From: Pseudomonas hunanensis
Lineage (GTDB): Bacteria > Pseudomonadota > Gammaproteobacteria > Pseudomonadales > Pseudomonadaceae
Direction: 5' to 3'
Length of the DNA: 64,000 nt
Assembly (NCBI RefSeq): GCF_013393325.1
Contig: NZ_QJRC01000071.1
Coordinates: 62,001-126,000 of the forward strand
Made by a program: the position numbers and the translations under genes. This document shows, piece by piece, positions 15,649 to 25,547 of the stretch; positions within the stretch are counted from its first letter, which is position 1; each line of letters opens with the position of its first letter. The notes under the pieces were generated by a model. The model was not told the origin of the DNA and searched no databases. It worked only from the letters and a program-made list of their open reading frames with translations.

Positions 15649-16560
15649 ATGTACATCCAGGTTCTCGGCTCCGCCGCCGGTGGCGGGTTCCCACAGTGGA
15701 ACTGCAACTGCGTCAACTGCAAGGGCTACCGTGACGGCACCCTGCGCGCCACGGCACGCACCCAGTCGTCCATCGCCCTGTCCGACGACGGCGTGCATTG
15801 GGTTCTGTGCAATGCCTCGCCCGACATCCGCGCCCAACTGCAGGCCTTTGCGCCCATGCAACCGGCCCGGGCCCTGCGCGACACCGGCATCAACGCCATC
15901 GTCCTGCTGGACAGCCAGATCGACCACACCACTGGCCTGCTCAGCCTGCGCGAAGGTTGCCCGCACCAAGTGTGGTGCACCGACATGGTCCACCAGGACC
16001 TGACCACCGGTTTCCCGCTGTTCAACATGCTCAGCCACTGGAACGGTGGCCTACAGTGGAACCGCATCGAGCTGGAAGGCAGCTTCGTCATCGAGGCCTG
16101 CCCCAACCTCAAGTTCACCCCCTTCCCCCTGCGCAGCGCTGCACCGCCGTACTCGCCGCACCGTTTCGACCCGCACCCAGGCGACAACCTGGGCCTGTTG
16201 GTCGAGGACACTCGTACCGGCGGCAAGCTGTTCTACGCCCCAGGCCTGGGCCAGGTCGACGGCAAGCTGTTGGCGATGATGCACGACGCCGACTGCCTGC
16301 TGGTCGACGGCACCCTGTGGGAGGACGATGAAATGCAGCGCCGTGGTGTCGGCACCCGCACCGGCCGCGAGATGGGCCACCTGGCGCAAAATGGCCCTGG
16401 CGGCATGCTCGAAGTGCTGGACGGCTTCTCGCGCCAGCGCAAAGTGCTTATCCACATCAACAACACCAACCCGATTCTCGATGAAGACTCCCCCGAGCGC
16501 GCCGAAGTCCTGCGCCGCGGTGTGGAAGTTGCCTTCGACGGCATGAGCATCGAGTTGTAA
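15649..16560 (+). CDS. pqqB: PQQ biosynthesis protein PqqB
   Basis: A 303-residue metallo-beta-lactamase-fold protein. The ATG at 15649 is preferred over the GTG two codons earlier, with AGAGAG upstream. It carries the zinc-site Cys cluster WNCNCVNC near the N-terminus and the metal-binding stretch [14 protein letters not shown]. In PQQ synthesis it acts as an iron-dependent hydroxylase on the cross-linked Glu-Tyr product. It is followed nine bases later by pqqC. Confidence 0.95.
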   Translation: MYIQVLGSAAGGGFPQWNCNCVNCKGYRDGTLRATARTQSSIALSDDGVHWVLCNASPDIRAQLQAFAPMQPARALRDTGINAIVLLDSQIDHTTGLLSLREGCPHQVWCTDMVHQDLTTGFPLFNMLSHWNGGLQWNRIELEGSFVIEACPNLKFTPFPLRSAAPPYSPHRFDPHPGDNLGLLVEDTRTGGKLFYAPGLGQVDGKLLAMMHDADCLLVDGTLWEDDEMQRRGVGTRTGREMGHLAQNGPGGMLEVLDGFSRQRKVLIHINNTNPILDEDSPERAEVLRRGVEVAFDGMSIEL

Positions 16561-16569
16561 GGAGGCCCG

Positions 16570-17325
16570 ATGAGCGACGCACTGCCCATGTCCCCTGCCG
16601 AATTCGAGCAGGCTCTGCGCGCCAAAGGCGCCTATTACCACATCCATCACCCGTACCATGTGGCGATGTACCAAGGCCGCGCCACCCGCGAGCAGATCCA
16701 GGGCTGGGTGGCCAACCGTTTCTACTACCAGGTCAACATCCCGATGAAGGATGCCGCGATCCTGGCCAACTGCCCGGACCGCGAAGTGCGCCGAGAGTGG
16801 ATCCAGCGCCTGCTCGACCACGACGGCGCACCCGGCGAGGACGGTGGCATCGAAGCCTGGCTGCGCCTGGGCCAGGCCGTCGGCCTCGACCCCGACCAGC
16901 TGCGCTCCCAGGAGCTGGTACTGCCCGGCGTACGCTTTGCCGTGGACGCCTACGTCAACTTCGCCCGCCGCGCCAGCTGGCAGGAAGCCGCCAGCAGCTC
17001 GCTGACCGAACTGTTTGCCCCACAAATCCACCAGTCGCGGCTGGACAGTTGGCCACAGCACTACCCGTGGATCGACCCGGCCGGCTACGAGTACTTCCGC
17101 ACCCGCCTTGGCCAGGCCCGGCGCGACGTGGAGCACGGCCTGGCGATTACCCTGCAGCACTACACCACCCGCGCGGGCCAGGAGCGTATGCTGGAGATCC
17201 TGCAGTTCAAGCTGGATATCCTCTGGAGCATGCTCGACGCCATGAGCATGGCCTACGAGCTGAACCGCCCGCCTTATCACTCCGTCACCCAGGACCGGGT
17301 GTGGCACAAGGGGATCACCCTATGA
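16570..17325 (+). CDS. pqqC: Pyrroloquinoline-quinone synthase PqqC
   Basis: A 251-residue cofactor-free oxidase that performs the last ring closure and oxidation to PQQ. It is all-helical, with the family signatures [20 protein letters not shown] near residue 25 and [26 protein letters not shown] precedes the ATG. Its stop overlaps the pqqD start (ATGA). Confidence 0.96.
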   Translation: MSDALPMSPAEFEQALRAKGAYYHIHHPYHVAMYQGRATREQIQGWVANRFYYQVNIPMKDAAILANCPDREVRREWIQRLLDHDGAPGEDGGIEAWLRLGQAVGLDPDQLRSQELVLPGVRFAVDAYVNFARRASWQEAASSSLTELFAPQIHQSRLDSWPQHYPWIDPAGYEYFRTRLGQARRDVEHGLAITLQHYTTRAGQERMLEILQFKLDILWSMLDAMSMAYELNRPPYHSVTQDRVWHKGITL

Positions 17326-17597
17326 GTCTTGATCGCAATCAAGTGCCGAACTGGCGCCCCGGCTACCGCTTCCAGTACGAGCCGGCGCAAAAGGGCCATG
17401 TGTTGCTGTACCCCGAGGGCATGATCAAGCTCAACGAAAGCGCCAGCCTGATCGGTGGCCTGATCGACGGCCAGCGTGACGTGGCAGCGATCATCAGCGA
17501 ACTCGAACAGCAATTCCCCGATGTCCCGGAAGTGGCCGATGACATCGAGCAATTCATGGAGGTGGCCCGTGCCGAACACTGGATCGTCCTCGCCTGA
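17322..17597 (+). CDS. pqqD: PqqA-binding chaperone PqqD
   Basis: A 91-residue RiPP recognition element that holds PqqA for PqqE. It has the typical core [19 protein letters not shown] and a C-terminal helix ([18 protein letters not shown]). The start overlaps the pqqC stop by four bases, and its 3' end overlaps pqqE by 29 bp. Confidence 0.95.
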   Translation: MSLDRNQVPNWRPGYRFQYEPAQKGHVLLYPEGMIKLNESASLIGGLIDGQRDVAAIISELEQQFPDVPEVADDIEQFMEVARAEHWIVLA

Positions 17598-18729
17598 GTT
17601 GCCGCCTACGCCTGCGGTCGGCCTGCCGCTGTGGCTGCTGGCCGAGCTCACCTACCGCTGCCCGCTGCAGTGCCCGTACTGTTCCAACCCGCTGGACTTC
17701 GCCGCCCAGGGCCAAGAGCTGAGCACCGAACAGTGGTTCAAGGTGATGGCTGAAGCACGGGAAATGGGCGCCGCGCAAATCGGCTTCTCTGGCGGTGAAC
17801 CGCTGGTGCGCCAGGACCTTGCCGAGCTGATTGGCGAGGCTCGCAGGCTGGGTTACTACACCAACCTGATCACCTCGGGCATTGGCCTGACCGAGGCGCG
17901 CATCGCCGATTTCAAGAAGGCCGGCCTGGACCATATCCAGATCAGCTTCCAGGCCAGCGACGAGCAGGTGAACAACCTGCTGGCTGGCTCGAAGAAGGCC
18001 TTTGCACAAAAGCTGGAAATGGCCCGCGCGGTGAAAGCCCACGGTTACCCGATGGTGCTCAACTTCGTCACCCATCGGCACAACATCGACAAGATCGACC
18101 GCATCATCGAGCTGTGCATTGCCCTGGAGGCCGACTTCGTCGAGCTTGCCACCTGCCAGTTCTACGGCTGGGCGCACCTCAACCGCCTGGGCCTGCTACC
18201 GACTCGCGCGCAGCTCGAGCGGGCAGAACGCATCACCAACGAATACCGGGACAAACTCAAGGCCGAGGGCAACCCGTGCAAGCTGATCTTCGTTACCCCA
18301 GACTACTACGAAGAACGCCCCAAGGCCTGCATGAATGGTTGGGGCAACCTGTTCCTCACCATCACCCCGGACGGCACCGCCCTGCCCTGCCACGGCGCGC
18401 GCCAGCTGCCGGTGCAATTCCCCAATGTGCGCGAGCATGACTTGCACCATATCTGGTACGAGTCGTTCGGCTTCAATCGCTTCCGTGGTTATGAGTGGAT
18501 GCGCGAACCGTGCCGCTCCTGCGACGAGAAAGAAAAGGACTTCGGCGGCTGTCGCTGCCAGGCCTTCATGCTGACCGGCGATGCCAGCAACGCCGACCCG
18601 GTATGCGCCAAGTCGGCCGACCACGGCATCATCCTCAAGGCCCGCGAGGAGGCAGAAACCGCCCAGCTCGCCATTGAACAGATGACCTTCCGCAATGATC
18701 GAAACTCACGTGTCATCGCCCGCGGCTGA
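17569..18729 (+). CDS. pqqE: Radical SAM enzyme PqqE
   Basis: A 386-residue radical SAM protein that makes the Glu-Tyr carbon-carbon bond in PqqA. The GTG start at 17569 is supported by GGAGG six bases upstream. The SAM cluster motif is C31-x3-C35-x2-C38 (CPLQCPYC). The C-terminal SPASM-type cysteines are seen in [15 protein letters not shown] and [17 protein letters not shown]. The 3' end overlaps the following peptidase gene by 35 bp. Confidence 0.96.
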   Translation: MPNTGSSSPELPPTPAVGLPLWLLAELTYRCPLQCPYCSNPLDFAAQGQELSTEQWFKVMAEAREMGAAQIGFSGGEPLVRQDLAELIGEARRLGYYTNLITSGIGLTEARIADFKKAGLDHIQISFQASDEQVNNLLAGSKKAFAQKLEMARAVKAHGYPMVLNFVTHRHNIDKIDRIIELCIALEADFVELATCQFYGWAHLNRLGLLPTRAQLERAERITNEYRDKLKAEGNPCKLIFVTPDYYEERPKACMNGWGNLFLTITPDGTALPCHGARQLPVQFPNVREHDLHHIWYESFGFNRFRGYEWMREPCRSCDEKEKDFGGCRCQAFMLTGDASNADPVCAKSADHGIILKAREEAETAQLAIEQMTFRNDRNSRVIARG

Positions 18730-20518
18730 ATTCAGCGCGGCCCAGGCGGTGGCCGCCGGCACCGACTTCGCCGAACTCAAAGTCAGTGCCGACGGGCTGT
18801 TCTGGATCGAATTTCGCCCGGCCGATGGTGCTTGCCGTATCTGGCACTGGCTGCACTACCAGGCCCGCTGCCTGACGCCAGATGGTTTCAGCGTGCGCAG
18901 CCGGGCCTACGAGTATGGCGGTGGCAGCTTCTGCCTGGGTGGCGACGGGTTGGTGTTCGTCAACGAAAAGGACCAGCAGGTCTACACCCAACCGCTGGAC
19001 GATTTGCTACCGCGTGCTCTGACCCGCGATGCCAGCTGCCGCTATGGCGATGTGCAGTGGCACGACAGCCAGGTGCTGGCCGTCGAGGAGCGCCATGCCG
19101 AGCAGGTGGAGCATCGCCTCGTCGCTTTGGGCGAAAGCCGCCGTGAGGTACTCGCCGAGGGTGCCGATTTCTACGCCGCACCCACCGTGAGTGCCGATGG
19201 CCAACGCCTGGCGTGGATCGAATGGGACCGCCCTGCACAGCCCTGGACCGTGACCCGCCTGATGAGCCGCACACGGGATGCCAGCGGCCACTGGGGGCCG
19301 CCGCAGTGTGTAGCCGCCGCTGACGAATCGCTGCAACAACCGCGCTTCGATGCCGAAGGCCGGCTCTACTGCCTATCCGACCGCAACGGCTTCTGGCAGC
19401 CCTGGGGAGAGGTCGAGGGTCACTGGCAAGCCTTGCCCGCCAAGTCGGCGGACCATGCAGCAGCGCCTTGGCAGTTGGGCACCTGCACCTGGCTGCCACT
19501 GGGGCCGCAAAGCTACCTGGCCAGCTGGTTCCAGGATGGCTTCGGGCAATTGGGGCTGCGTGGCGAAGATGGCCGCATGGCGCGGTTTGCCAGTGCTTAT
19601 ACTCGTTTTCGCAACCTGGCCATGGATGCCGAACACCTCTATGCCATTGCCGCCTCGCCTATCAGCCCGCCGGCAGTGATTGCCATCGACCGCGGCAACC
19701 ACGAGGTCCGTGTGCTGGCCGGTGGTGCCGAGGTGCTACCGGCAGGGCGCATCAGCCTGCCGCAGCCCATCCACTATGGCAGTGACGGCGAGCAGGCCCA
19801 TGGCTTCTTCTACCCGCCAGTGCAGTCGCAAGGCGCCGCACCGCTGGTGGTGTTCGTCCATGGTGGGCCGACTTCGGCCTGTTACCCCGTGCTCGACCCA
19901 CGCATCCAGTACTGGACCCAGCGCGGCTTTGCCGTGGCCGACCTGAACTACCGGGGCAGCACCGGCTATGGCCGGGAGTACCGCCAGGCACTGCACCTGC
20001 GCTGGGGCGAAAGCGATGTGGCCGATGCCTGCGCAGCGGTCGAATACCTGGCGGCTCAGGGCTGGGTCGACAAACACAAGGCGTTCATCCGCGGCGGCAG
20101 CGCCGGTGGCTATACCACCTTGTGCGCCCTGGCATTCCATGATGTGTTCCGTGCCGGCGCCAGCCTGTACGGGGTCAGCGACCCGGTGGCCCTGGGCCGT
20201 GCCACCCACAAGTTCGAGGGCGACTACCTGGACTGGCTGATCGGCGACCCGCAGCAGGACGCCGAGCGTTATCGCCAGCGCACGCCTTTGCTGCATGCAG
20301 GGCAGATCAAGGTGCCGGTGATTTTCTTCCAGGGCGAGCTGGATGCGGTGGTGGTGCCGGAACAGACCCGCGCGATGCTGGCGGCGTTGCAGGCTAACGG
20401 GATCGAGGCTGAGGGGCACTTCTATGCCGGAGAGCGGCATGGGTTCCGCAAAGCGGAGAACCTGGCGCATGCATTGGAAGAAGAGTGGAAATTCTATTGC
20501 CGGGTGTTGAAGCACTGA
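18695..20518 (+). CDS. S9 family prolyl oligopeptidase-type peptidase, pqq-linked
   Basis: A 607-residue serine peptidase: a beta-propeller N-terminal part and a C-terminal alpha/beta hydrolase domain. The nucleophile is Ser469 in RGGSAGGY, with the acidic residue in [11 protein letters not shown] and the histidine in [10 protein letters not shown]. The 35-bp overlap with pqqE suggests co-translation with the PQQ operon. In pseudomonads a gene of this type regularly follows pqqE and may help to trim PqqA, but that role is inferred. No signal peptide is seen, so it is probably cytoplasmic. Confidence 0.88.
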   Translation: MIETHVSSPAAEFSAAQAVAAGTDFAELKVSADGLFWIEFRPADGACRIWHWLHYQARCLTPDGFSVRSRAYEYGGGSFCLGGDGLVFVNEKDQQVYTQPLDDLLPRALTRDASCRYGDVQWHDSQVLAVEERHAEQVEHRLVALGESRREVLAEGADFYAAPTVSADGQRLAWIEWDRPAQPWTVTRLMSRTRDASGHWGPPQCVAAADESLQQPRFDAEGRLYCLSDRNGFWQPWGEVEGHWQALPAKSADHAAAPWQLGTCTWLPLGPQSYLASWFQDGFGQLGLRGEDGRMARFASAYTRFRNLAMDAEHLYAIAASPISPPAVIAIDRGNHEVRVLAGGAEVLPAGRISLPQPIHYGSDGEQAHGFFYPPVQSQGAAPLVVFVHGGPTSACYPVLDPRIQYWTQRGFAVADLNYRGSTGYGREYRQALHLRWGESDVADACAAVEYLAAQGWVDKHKAFIRGGSAGGYTTLCALAFHDVFRAGASLYGVSDPVALGRATHKFEGDYLDWLIGDPQQDAERYRQRTPLLHAGQIKVPVIFFQGELDAVVVPEQTRAMLAALQANGIEAEGHFYAGERHGFRKAENLAHALEEEWKFYCRVLKH

Positions 20519-20524
20519 GAGTTT

Positions 20525-20543
20525 GGGGCCGCTTTGCGGCCCC
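20525..20543. terminator. Hairpin after the S9 peptidase gene
   Basis: GGGGCCGC-TTT-GCGGCCCC has an 8-bp stem without a strong T-run. It lies between the peptidase and the convergent small membrane protein gene and may end transcription from both sides. Confidence 0.5.
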
Positions 20544-20551
20544 GGAAAACC

Positions 20552-20710
20552 TCATCGCTTGGCGATGATATAGACCGCGTGCACGATCCCCGGAATGTAA
20601 CCCAGCAAGGTCAGCAGGATATTCAGCCAGAATGCTCCGCCGAACCCCACCTGCAGAAACACACCCAGCGGTGGCAGAAGGATGGCGATAATGATGCGGA
20701 TAAAGTCCAT
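20552..20710 (-). CDS. YqaE/Pmp3-family small membrane protein
   Basis: A 52-residue protein, MDFIRIIIAILLPPLGVFLQ followed by VGFGGAFWLNILLTLLGYIPGIVHAVYIIAKR in shorter pieces. It has two hydrophobic helices and the conserved LPPLGVFLQVG and LGYIPGIVHA signatures of Pmp3/UPF0057 proteins, which affect membrane potential and salt stress. AGGAGA lies upstream of the ATG at 20710. Confidence 0.93.
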   Translation of the reverse strand: MDFIRIIIAILLPPLGVFLQVGFGGAFWLNILLTLLGYIPGIVHAVYIIAKR

Positions 20711-20771
20711 GCGAGTCTCTCCTGAAGGGTTACATCAAAGACTAGCCGCGCGCCACAGAGGTTCCACAGGC

Positions 20772-20812
20772 AAAAAAAAACGCCCCGGGCCGAATGAAAC
20801 AGGCCAGGGGCG
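20772..20812 (-). terminator. Rho-independent terminator of the aminotransferase gene
   Basis: In the minus-strand RNA CGCCCCTGGCC pairs with GGCCCGGGGCG (one mismatch) and is followed by nine T residues. Confidence 0.85.
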
Positions 20813-20862
20813 ATGCGCAGGAACGCCAGACGGTTCGTAGAATTCTCGGTCTTGCTAAACAG

Positions 20863-22143
20863 CTACGCCGGCATCTCGCGGCGGGCCTGCTGCTGGGCAT
20901 GCAGGCGGGCAAAGGCGCGGGCCAGGCGCAACAGCATTTCATCGATGTTGCCCTTGCTCACAGTCAGCGCTGGCGAAAAACGCACTACATCCGCTTGCGG
21001 TGCGTTCAGCAGCAGGCCTTCGTACAGGGCGGCCGCCACCAGTTCGCGGGCCAGGTTTTCTTTCAGTTGCAAGGCCCACAGCAGGCCTTGCCCGCGTACT
21101 TCGCCCTGGCCATAACGCCCAGCCAGGCGGCTTAAGCCTTCACGCAGGTGGCGGCCGTTGTCCTGCACCTGAGCGAAGAAGCCAGGCTCCAGCACGGAGT
21201 CCAGCACCGCCAGGCCGGCGGCGCACATCAGCGCATTGCCGTGGTGGCTGCCTTCCAGTTCACCAGGCTCGGCGCAGCACGCCGTGCCCCGGGCCAGCAA
21301 GGCGGCCAGCGGCACGCCACCGCCCAGGCCCTTGCCCAGAGTGATGATGTCGGCGCGCACGCCATAGGTCTCTTCTGCCAGCAGCGCACCACAGCGGCCA
21401 ATACCGGTCTGCACCTCATCGAGGATCAGCAGGATGCCCAGTTCGCGGCAGAGCGTTTCCACGCCCTTGAGGTATTCCTGGGTAGCCGGAATAACGCCCG
21501 CCTCGCCCTGGATCGGCTCCAGCATGATTGCCACGGTGCGCGAGTCCACCGCCGCGTGCAGCGCCGCCAAGTCATTGAACGGCACCTTGCTGAAACCGGG
21601 CAGGCCCGGTTCGCAGCGATTGCACGGCAGCGGGTCGGATGCTGACAGCGCACCCAGGCTGCGGCCATGGCAGGCCTGGCTGGCGGTGATGATGTGATAG
21701 GCACCGTTGCGGTGCAGCTGGCCCCACTTGCGCGCCAGCTTGATCGCACCTTCGCAGGCCTCGGCACCGCTGTTGAGCAGGTAGGCCTGGTCACTGCCGG
21801 TGCTTTGGCACAGGCGATTGACCAGGTCCAAAAGGCCGCGGCTGTGGAAACCCGAGCCAGGGTTGATCAGCGCCTGGGCCTGGTTACCCAATGCCTTCAC
21901 CAGCACACTGGGGCTATGGCCCAGGCTGTTGACCGCGCCGCCTTGGGTGAAGTCCAGGTAGGCGTGCCCTTCGTTGTCCCACAACCAGGAGCCCTGGCCA
22001 CGCACGAATACCTGCGCTGCACGCTCGGCACTGGGCATCAGGCGATCACGCGACAGCTCGGAAGCTTGCGGCACGATCACCGGCGCACGCTTAGGCTCGG
22101 CGACGGCGGCAGGGGCCGAGCGGCGCAGGTTGAACAGGTTCAT
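20863..22143 (-). CDS. Class III PLP-dependent aminotransferase (acetylornithine/aspartate-type)
   Basis: A 426-residue fold-type I aminotransferase. The ATG at 22143 has GGAG five bases upstream and is preferred to the one five codons earlier. The PLP lysine lies in IITLGKGLGGGVPLAALLA, the cofactor aspartate in LLILDEVQTGIGRCG, and the glycine-rich phosphate site in LNSGAEACEGAIKLARKWG. The substrate is not clear from sequence: acetylornithine, diamines or a related omega-amino acid are possible. It is divergent from the LysR gene 209 bp away, which may regulate it. Confidence 0.85.
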   Translation of the reverse strand: MNLFNLRRSAPAAVAEPKRAPVIVPQASELSRDRLMPSAERAAQVFVRGQGSWLWDNEGHAYLDFTQGGAVNSLGHSPSVLVKALGNQAQALINPGSGFHSRGLLDLVNRLCQSTGSDQAYLLNSGAEACEGAIKLARKWGQLHRNGAYHIITASQACHGRSLGALSASDPLPCNRCEPGLPGFSKVPFNDLAALHAAVDSRTVAIMLEPIQGEAGVIPATQEYLKGVETLCRELGILLILDEVQTGIGRCGALLAEETYGVRADIITLGKGLGGGVPLAALLARGTACCAEPGELEGSHHGNALMCAAGLAVLDSVLEPGFFAQVQDNGRHLREGLSRLAGRYGQGEVRGQGLLWALQLKENLARELVAAALYEGLLLNAPQADVVRFSPALTVSKGNIDEMLLRLARAFARLHAQQQARREMPA

Positions 22144-22352
22144 CAGGGCTCCAACCAATCACGGTAAAGGGCGGCACGGTGCGGTCTTGTCGCCGACACT
22201 CGATATTTTGCCTTGCCTATCAAAAGTGTTTCTCATCCGGGGTAACAATCGACCTATTCATCGCTGTAACCCTTTGGAATACGGCGATAGACTAGGCTTC
22301 ACAAGGGTTTTCGACCATTTCGTTTTTCCAGCATTTTCGATAAGTGTTACTT

Positions 22353-23276
22353 ATGGATTTCCGCCAACTGCGTTATTTCGTCGCGGTGTATGAAGAAGGC
22401 CACGTGGGCCGTGCCGCCGAACGCCTGTCGCTGTCCCAGCCTGCGCTTTCCCAACAGATCCGTCAGCTGGAGCACAGCCTCGACCTGAGCCTGTTCGAGC
22501 GCAGCAACAAGCGCCTGCTACCGACCCTGGCCGCCCACACCCTGTACAACCATGCCTTGCCGTTGCTCGACGGCCTGCAGCGTGCTCACGAGGCCATGCG
22601 CAATTTCAAAGGCCAGTCGCTGCGTACCTTGGCCATCGGTGTGCTGCAAACCGTGCGCCCCAGCCTGGTACCGCAGCTGCTTGAACGGCTGCGCAAGGCT
22701 CAGCCTCATCTGGTGGTGCAGATTTACGAATTGTCAGGGCTGGAGATCGAGCGGCGCTTGCTCAACGGCAGCCTGGACATCGGTATCAGCTACCTGCCGC
22801 CGCGCCAGCCAGGGCTGCATGGCCTGCTGCTGTACGAAGATGAGTTGCAACTGGTGATCCCCGATACCCACCCATTGAAGGACTTCAAGAAGGTGTCCAT
22901 CCGCCAGGCCGCCGAGCTGCCCATGCTGATGTTGGGCGAGGAGTTCCAGATCCGACAGATCTGGCAGGCGCAGCTGGCCAGTCAGGGCCGACGGCCGCAG
23001 GTACAGGCCGAGATGAACAACATGGCGGGGATTCTCGACAGCCTGGCGCACACGGCGCTGGCCACTATTCTGCCGGGGCGGGCCAAGGAGGCTGCCGAAG
23101 ATGACCAGGGGCTGCTGTGGAAGCCGTTGAGCGAGCCGCGCGTGCCGCTGAAGGTTGGCCTGGTGTTCCGCGATGCCCAGCGCCAGCAGGCCTCTGTGGA
23201 GTTGTTGCGCACGCTGCTGGAGGAAGAGACCGATGCCCGCCTTTTGGGGGCGTCACCGCTGGATGTGCTGGCCTGA
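22353..23276 (+). CDS. LysR-family transcriptional regulator
   Basis: A 307-residue LTTR. The N-terminal HTH is MDFRQLRYFVAVYEEGHVGR, then AAERLSLSQPALSQQIRQLE; the C-terminal part is the periplasmic-binding-like effector domain. The ATG at 22353 fits the family length; no strong ribosome site is seen. It is divergent from the aminotransferase gene, the typical LysR arrangement. Confidence 0.9.
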   Translation: MDFRQLRYFVAVYEEGHVGRAAERLSLSQPALSQQIRQLEHSLDLSLFERSNKRLLPTLAAHTLYNHALPLLDGLQRAHEAMRNFKGQSLRTLAIGVLQTVRPSLVPQLLERLRKAQPHLVVQIYELSGLEIERRLLNGSLDIGISYLPPRQPGLHGLLLYEDELQLVIPDTHPLKDFKKVSIRQAAELPMLMLGEEFQIRQIWQAQLASQGRRPQVQAEMNNMAGILDSLAHTALATILPGRAKEAAEDDQGLLWKPLSEPRVPLKVGLVFRDAQRQQASVELLRTLLEEETDARLLGASPLDVLA

Positions 23277-23291
23277 AAAAAAGCGCACAAA

Positions 23292-23320
23292 GAAAACCCC
23301 GCCGAAGCGGGGTTTTCCAG
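23292..23320 (+). terminator. Rho-independent terminator after the LysR gene
   Basis: GAAAACCCCGC-CGAA-GCGGGGTTTTC: an 11-bp stem with an A/T-rich base that can work in both directions. Confidence 0.8.
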
Positions 23321-23527
23321 ACTGTTTCCCTGTGACATCCGTATCGCCCCGCCATCCTGGCAGGTGGTCCTTCGTCGTCTTCCTTGATCTGTCCTTTGCG
23401 CTTCCTGCGCAACGTCCATGTGGTAAAGATTAACCGTGGATCCAATCTGAGACCAGTGGTGAAAAGTCACCACGTCGTGTAGGAAAAAGCTTACAAAGAG
23501 GACCTATTCCCAGACACACCGGGAATT

Positions 23528-23636
23528 GGGGCTGCTGCGCAGCCCATCGCGACACAAGGCCGCTCCTACAAGGACCGCATAAGCCTTGCGCCCTGTAGGA
23601 GCGGCCTTGCGTCGCGATGGGCCGCAAAGCGGCCCC
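23528..23636. repeat. Paired REP-like palindromic repeat
   Basis: CATCGCGACACAAGGCCG and the following CTCCTACA are repeated in inverted orientation with one mismatch (TGTAGGAGCGGCCTTG, then CGTCGCGATG). Smaller hairpins GGGGCTG/CAGCCC-type lie outside. The same unit occurs at 40789-40892. This is the typical REP doublet of P. putida intergenic regions. The rest of the gap 23321-23527 shows nothing distinct. Confidence 0.8.
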
Positions 23637-23644
23637 AAGATCTG

Positions 23645-25423
23645 TCAGAACTGCTCAGCATCCAGCAGGTACAGCGACTCACTCCCCGCCTTCACCGAAG
23701 CCACCAGCGAATCCACCCGTGGCAGCAAGCGCGCAAAGTAGAACCGCGCAGTCCCCAGCTTGCCCGAGTAGAACGCCTCATCGCCCTCACCCGCCTTGGC
23801 CGCCCGCGCCATCAGTGCCCACATGTAGCCATACGCGACATAGCCAAAAGCATGCAGGTACTCGACCGAAGCCGCGCCAATTTCATTCGGGTTACCTTTG
23901 GCCTGTTCCAGCACCCATTCGGTCAACCCGTCGAGCTGGTCGAGGCAGACCGCCAAAGGCTTGGCAAATTCGTCTAATGCGCCATCTGCGCTGGCAATGA
24001 ACTGGCGAATCTCGTCGGAGAACAAGCGGTAGTACGCCCCACCGCTGGCCACCACCTTGCGCCCCATCAGGTCCAACGCCTGGATACCGTTGGTGCCTTC
24101 GTAGATCTGCGTAATGCGCACATCACGCACCAGCTGCTCCTGGCCCCACTCACGGATATAGCCATGCCCGCCGAATACCTGCTGGCCGTGCACCGCGCAC
24201 TCCAGGCCCAGGTCGGTGAGGAACGCCTTGGCCACCGGCGTCAGCAGTGCCACCAGCTCTTCGCTGCGTTTGCGTACGTTGGCGTCTTCGCTGTACTTGG
24301 CACTGTCCAGCTGCATGGCCACGTAGGTGGAGAAGGCGCGGCCACCCTCGATCAGCGCCTTCATGGTCAACAGCATGCGGCGCACGTCTGGATGGACAAT
24401 GATCGGGTCGGCGGCCTTGTCCTTGGCTTGCGGGCCGGTCGGGGCGCGGCTCTGCAGGCGGTCGCGGGCGTACTCCACGGCGTTCTGGTAGGAGCGTTCG
24501 GCCGAGGCCAGGCCCTGGATGCCAACACCCAGGCGCTCGTAGTTCATCATGGTGAACATGGCCGCCAGGCCCTTGTTCGGCTCACCGACGATGTAGCCGA
24601 CCGCCTCGTCGAAGTTCATCACGCAGGTAGCCGAGGCCTGGATGCCCATCTTGTGCTCGATCGAACCGCAGGTGGCCGGGTTGCGCGCGCCGAGGCTGCC
24701 GTCCTCATGGACCAGGAACTTCGGCACCAGGAACAGCGAAATGCCTTTTGGCCCCGCCGGTGCATCTGGCAGCTTGGCCAACACCAGGTGGATGATGTTC
24801 TCGGTCAGGTCGTGCTCGCCACCGGTGATGAAGATCTTGGTGCCGCTGACCTTGTAGCTGCCATCAGCCTGGGGCTCGGCCTTGGTGCGGATGATGCCCA
24901 GGTCGGTACCGGCATGTGGCTCGGTCAGGCACATGGAACCTGCCCACACACCGGCGTACATGTTCGGCAGGTATTTTTCCTTCAAGGCTTCGCTGGCGTG
25001 GGCGTTGATCGACAGGCAGGCGCCAGCGGTCAGCATCGGGTACAGGCCGAAGGCCAGGCTGGAAGCGTTGACCATTTCCTCGACCTGCGCCGAGATGGCC
25101 TTGGGCATGCCCATGCCACCGAACAGCGGGTCGCCGCCCACGCCCACCCAGCCGCCTTCGGCATAGGTGTTGTAGGCCTCGATGAAGCCAGCTGGGGTGC
25201 GCACTGCACCATTGTCCCAGTGGCAGCCCTCTTCATCGGCGGCGCGGCTAAGCGGCGCGATGGTTTTGGCGGTGACTTTGCCGGCTTCTTCCAGCACGGC
25301 CATGGCCGTGTCGGCGTCGACAACCTCGGCCAGCGCGGGCAATTGCGCCCACTGCTCGGCCACGTTGAAGACTTCATTCAGTACGAAGCGCATGTCGCGC
25401 AGGGGCGCTTTATAGTCAGCCAT
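23645..25423 (-). CDS. Acyl-CoA dehydrogenase (592 aa type, FadE5-like)
   Basis: A 592-residue flavoprotein of the long acyl-CoA dehydrogenase group. It has the family signatures MCLTEPHAGTDLG (FAD-side), [15 protein letters not shown], and QVFGGHGYIREWGQEQLVRD near the C-terminus, followed by a C-terminal extension. It catalyses the first oxidation of fatty or phenylacyl-CoA thioesters. It is a paralogue of the gene at 27015-28820, with both starting [21 protein letters not shown] diguanylate cyclase gene lies between them, so they are not one simple operon. Confidence 0.9.
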   Translation of the reverse strand: MADYKAPLRDMRFVLNEVFNVAEQWAQLPALAEVVDADTAMAVLEEAGKVTAKTIAPLSRAADEEGCHWDNGAVRTPAGFIEAYNTYAEGGWVGVGGDPLFGGMGMPKAISAQVEEMVNASSLAFGLYPMLTAGACLSINAHASEALKEKYLPNMYAGVWAGSMCLTEPHAGTDLGIIRTKAEPQADGSYKVSGTKIFITGGEHDLTENIIHLVLAKLPDAPAGPKGISLFLVPKFLVHEDGSLGARNPATCGSIEHKMGIQASATCVMNFDEAVGYIVGEPNKGLAAMFTMMNYERLGVGIQGLASAERSYQNAVEYARDRLQSRAPTGPQAKDKAADPIIVHPDVRRMLLTMKALIEGGRAFSTYVAMQLDSAKYSEDANVRKRSEELVALLTPVAKAFLTDLGLECAVHGQQVFGGHGYIREWGQEQLVRDVRITQIYEGTNGIQALDLMGRKVVASGGAYYRLFSDEIRQFIASADGALDEFAKPLAVCLDQLDGLTEWVLEQAKGNPNEIGAASVEYLHAFGYVAYGYMWALMARAAKAGEGDEAFYSGKLGTARFYFARLLPRVDSLVASVKAGSESLYLLDAEQF

Positions 25424-25547
25424 GACAACCTCTCGCTAGTCGGGTCGGGGCGGTCTCGGGGAACCGCGACACTGGGGTTACTGGCAGTGTAACCGAACAA
25501 CTTTTACGAGACATAGGGTCATCACTCGACCATACAGTCTTATTCGG

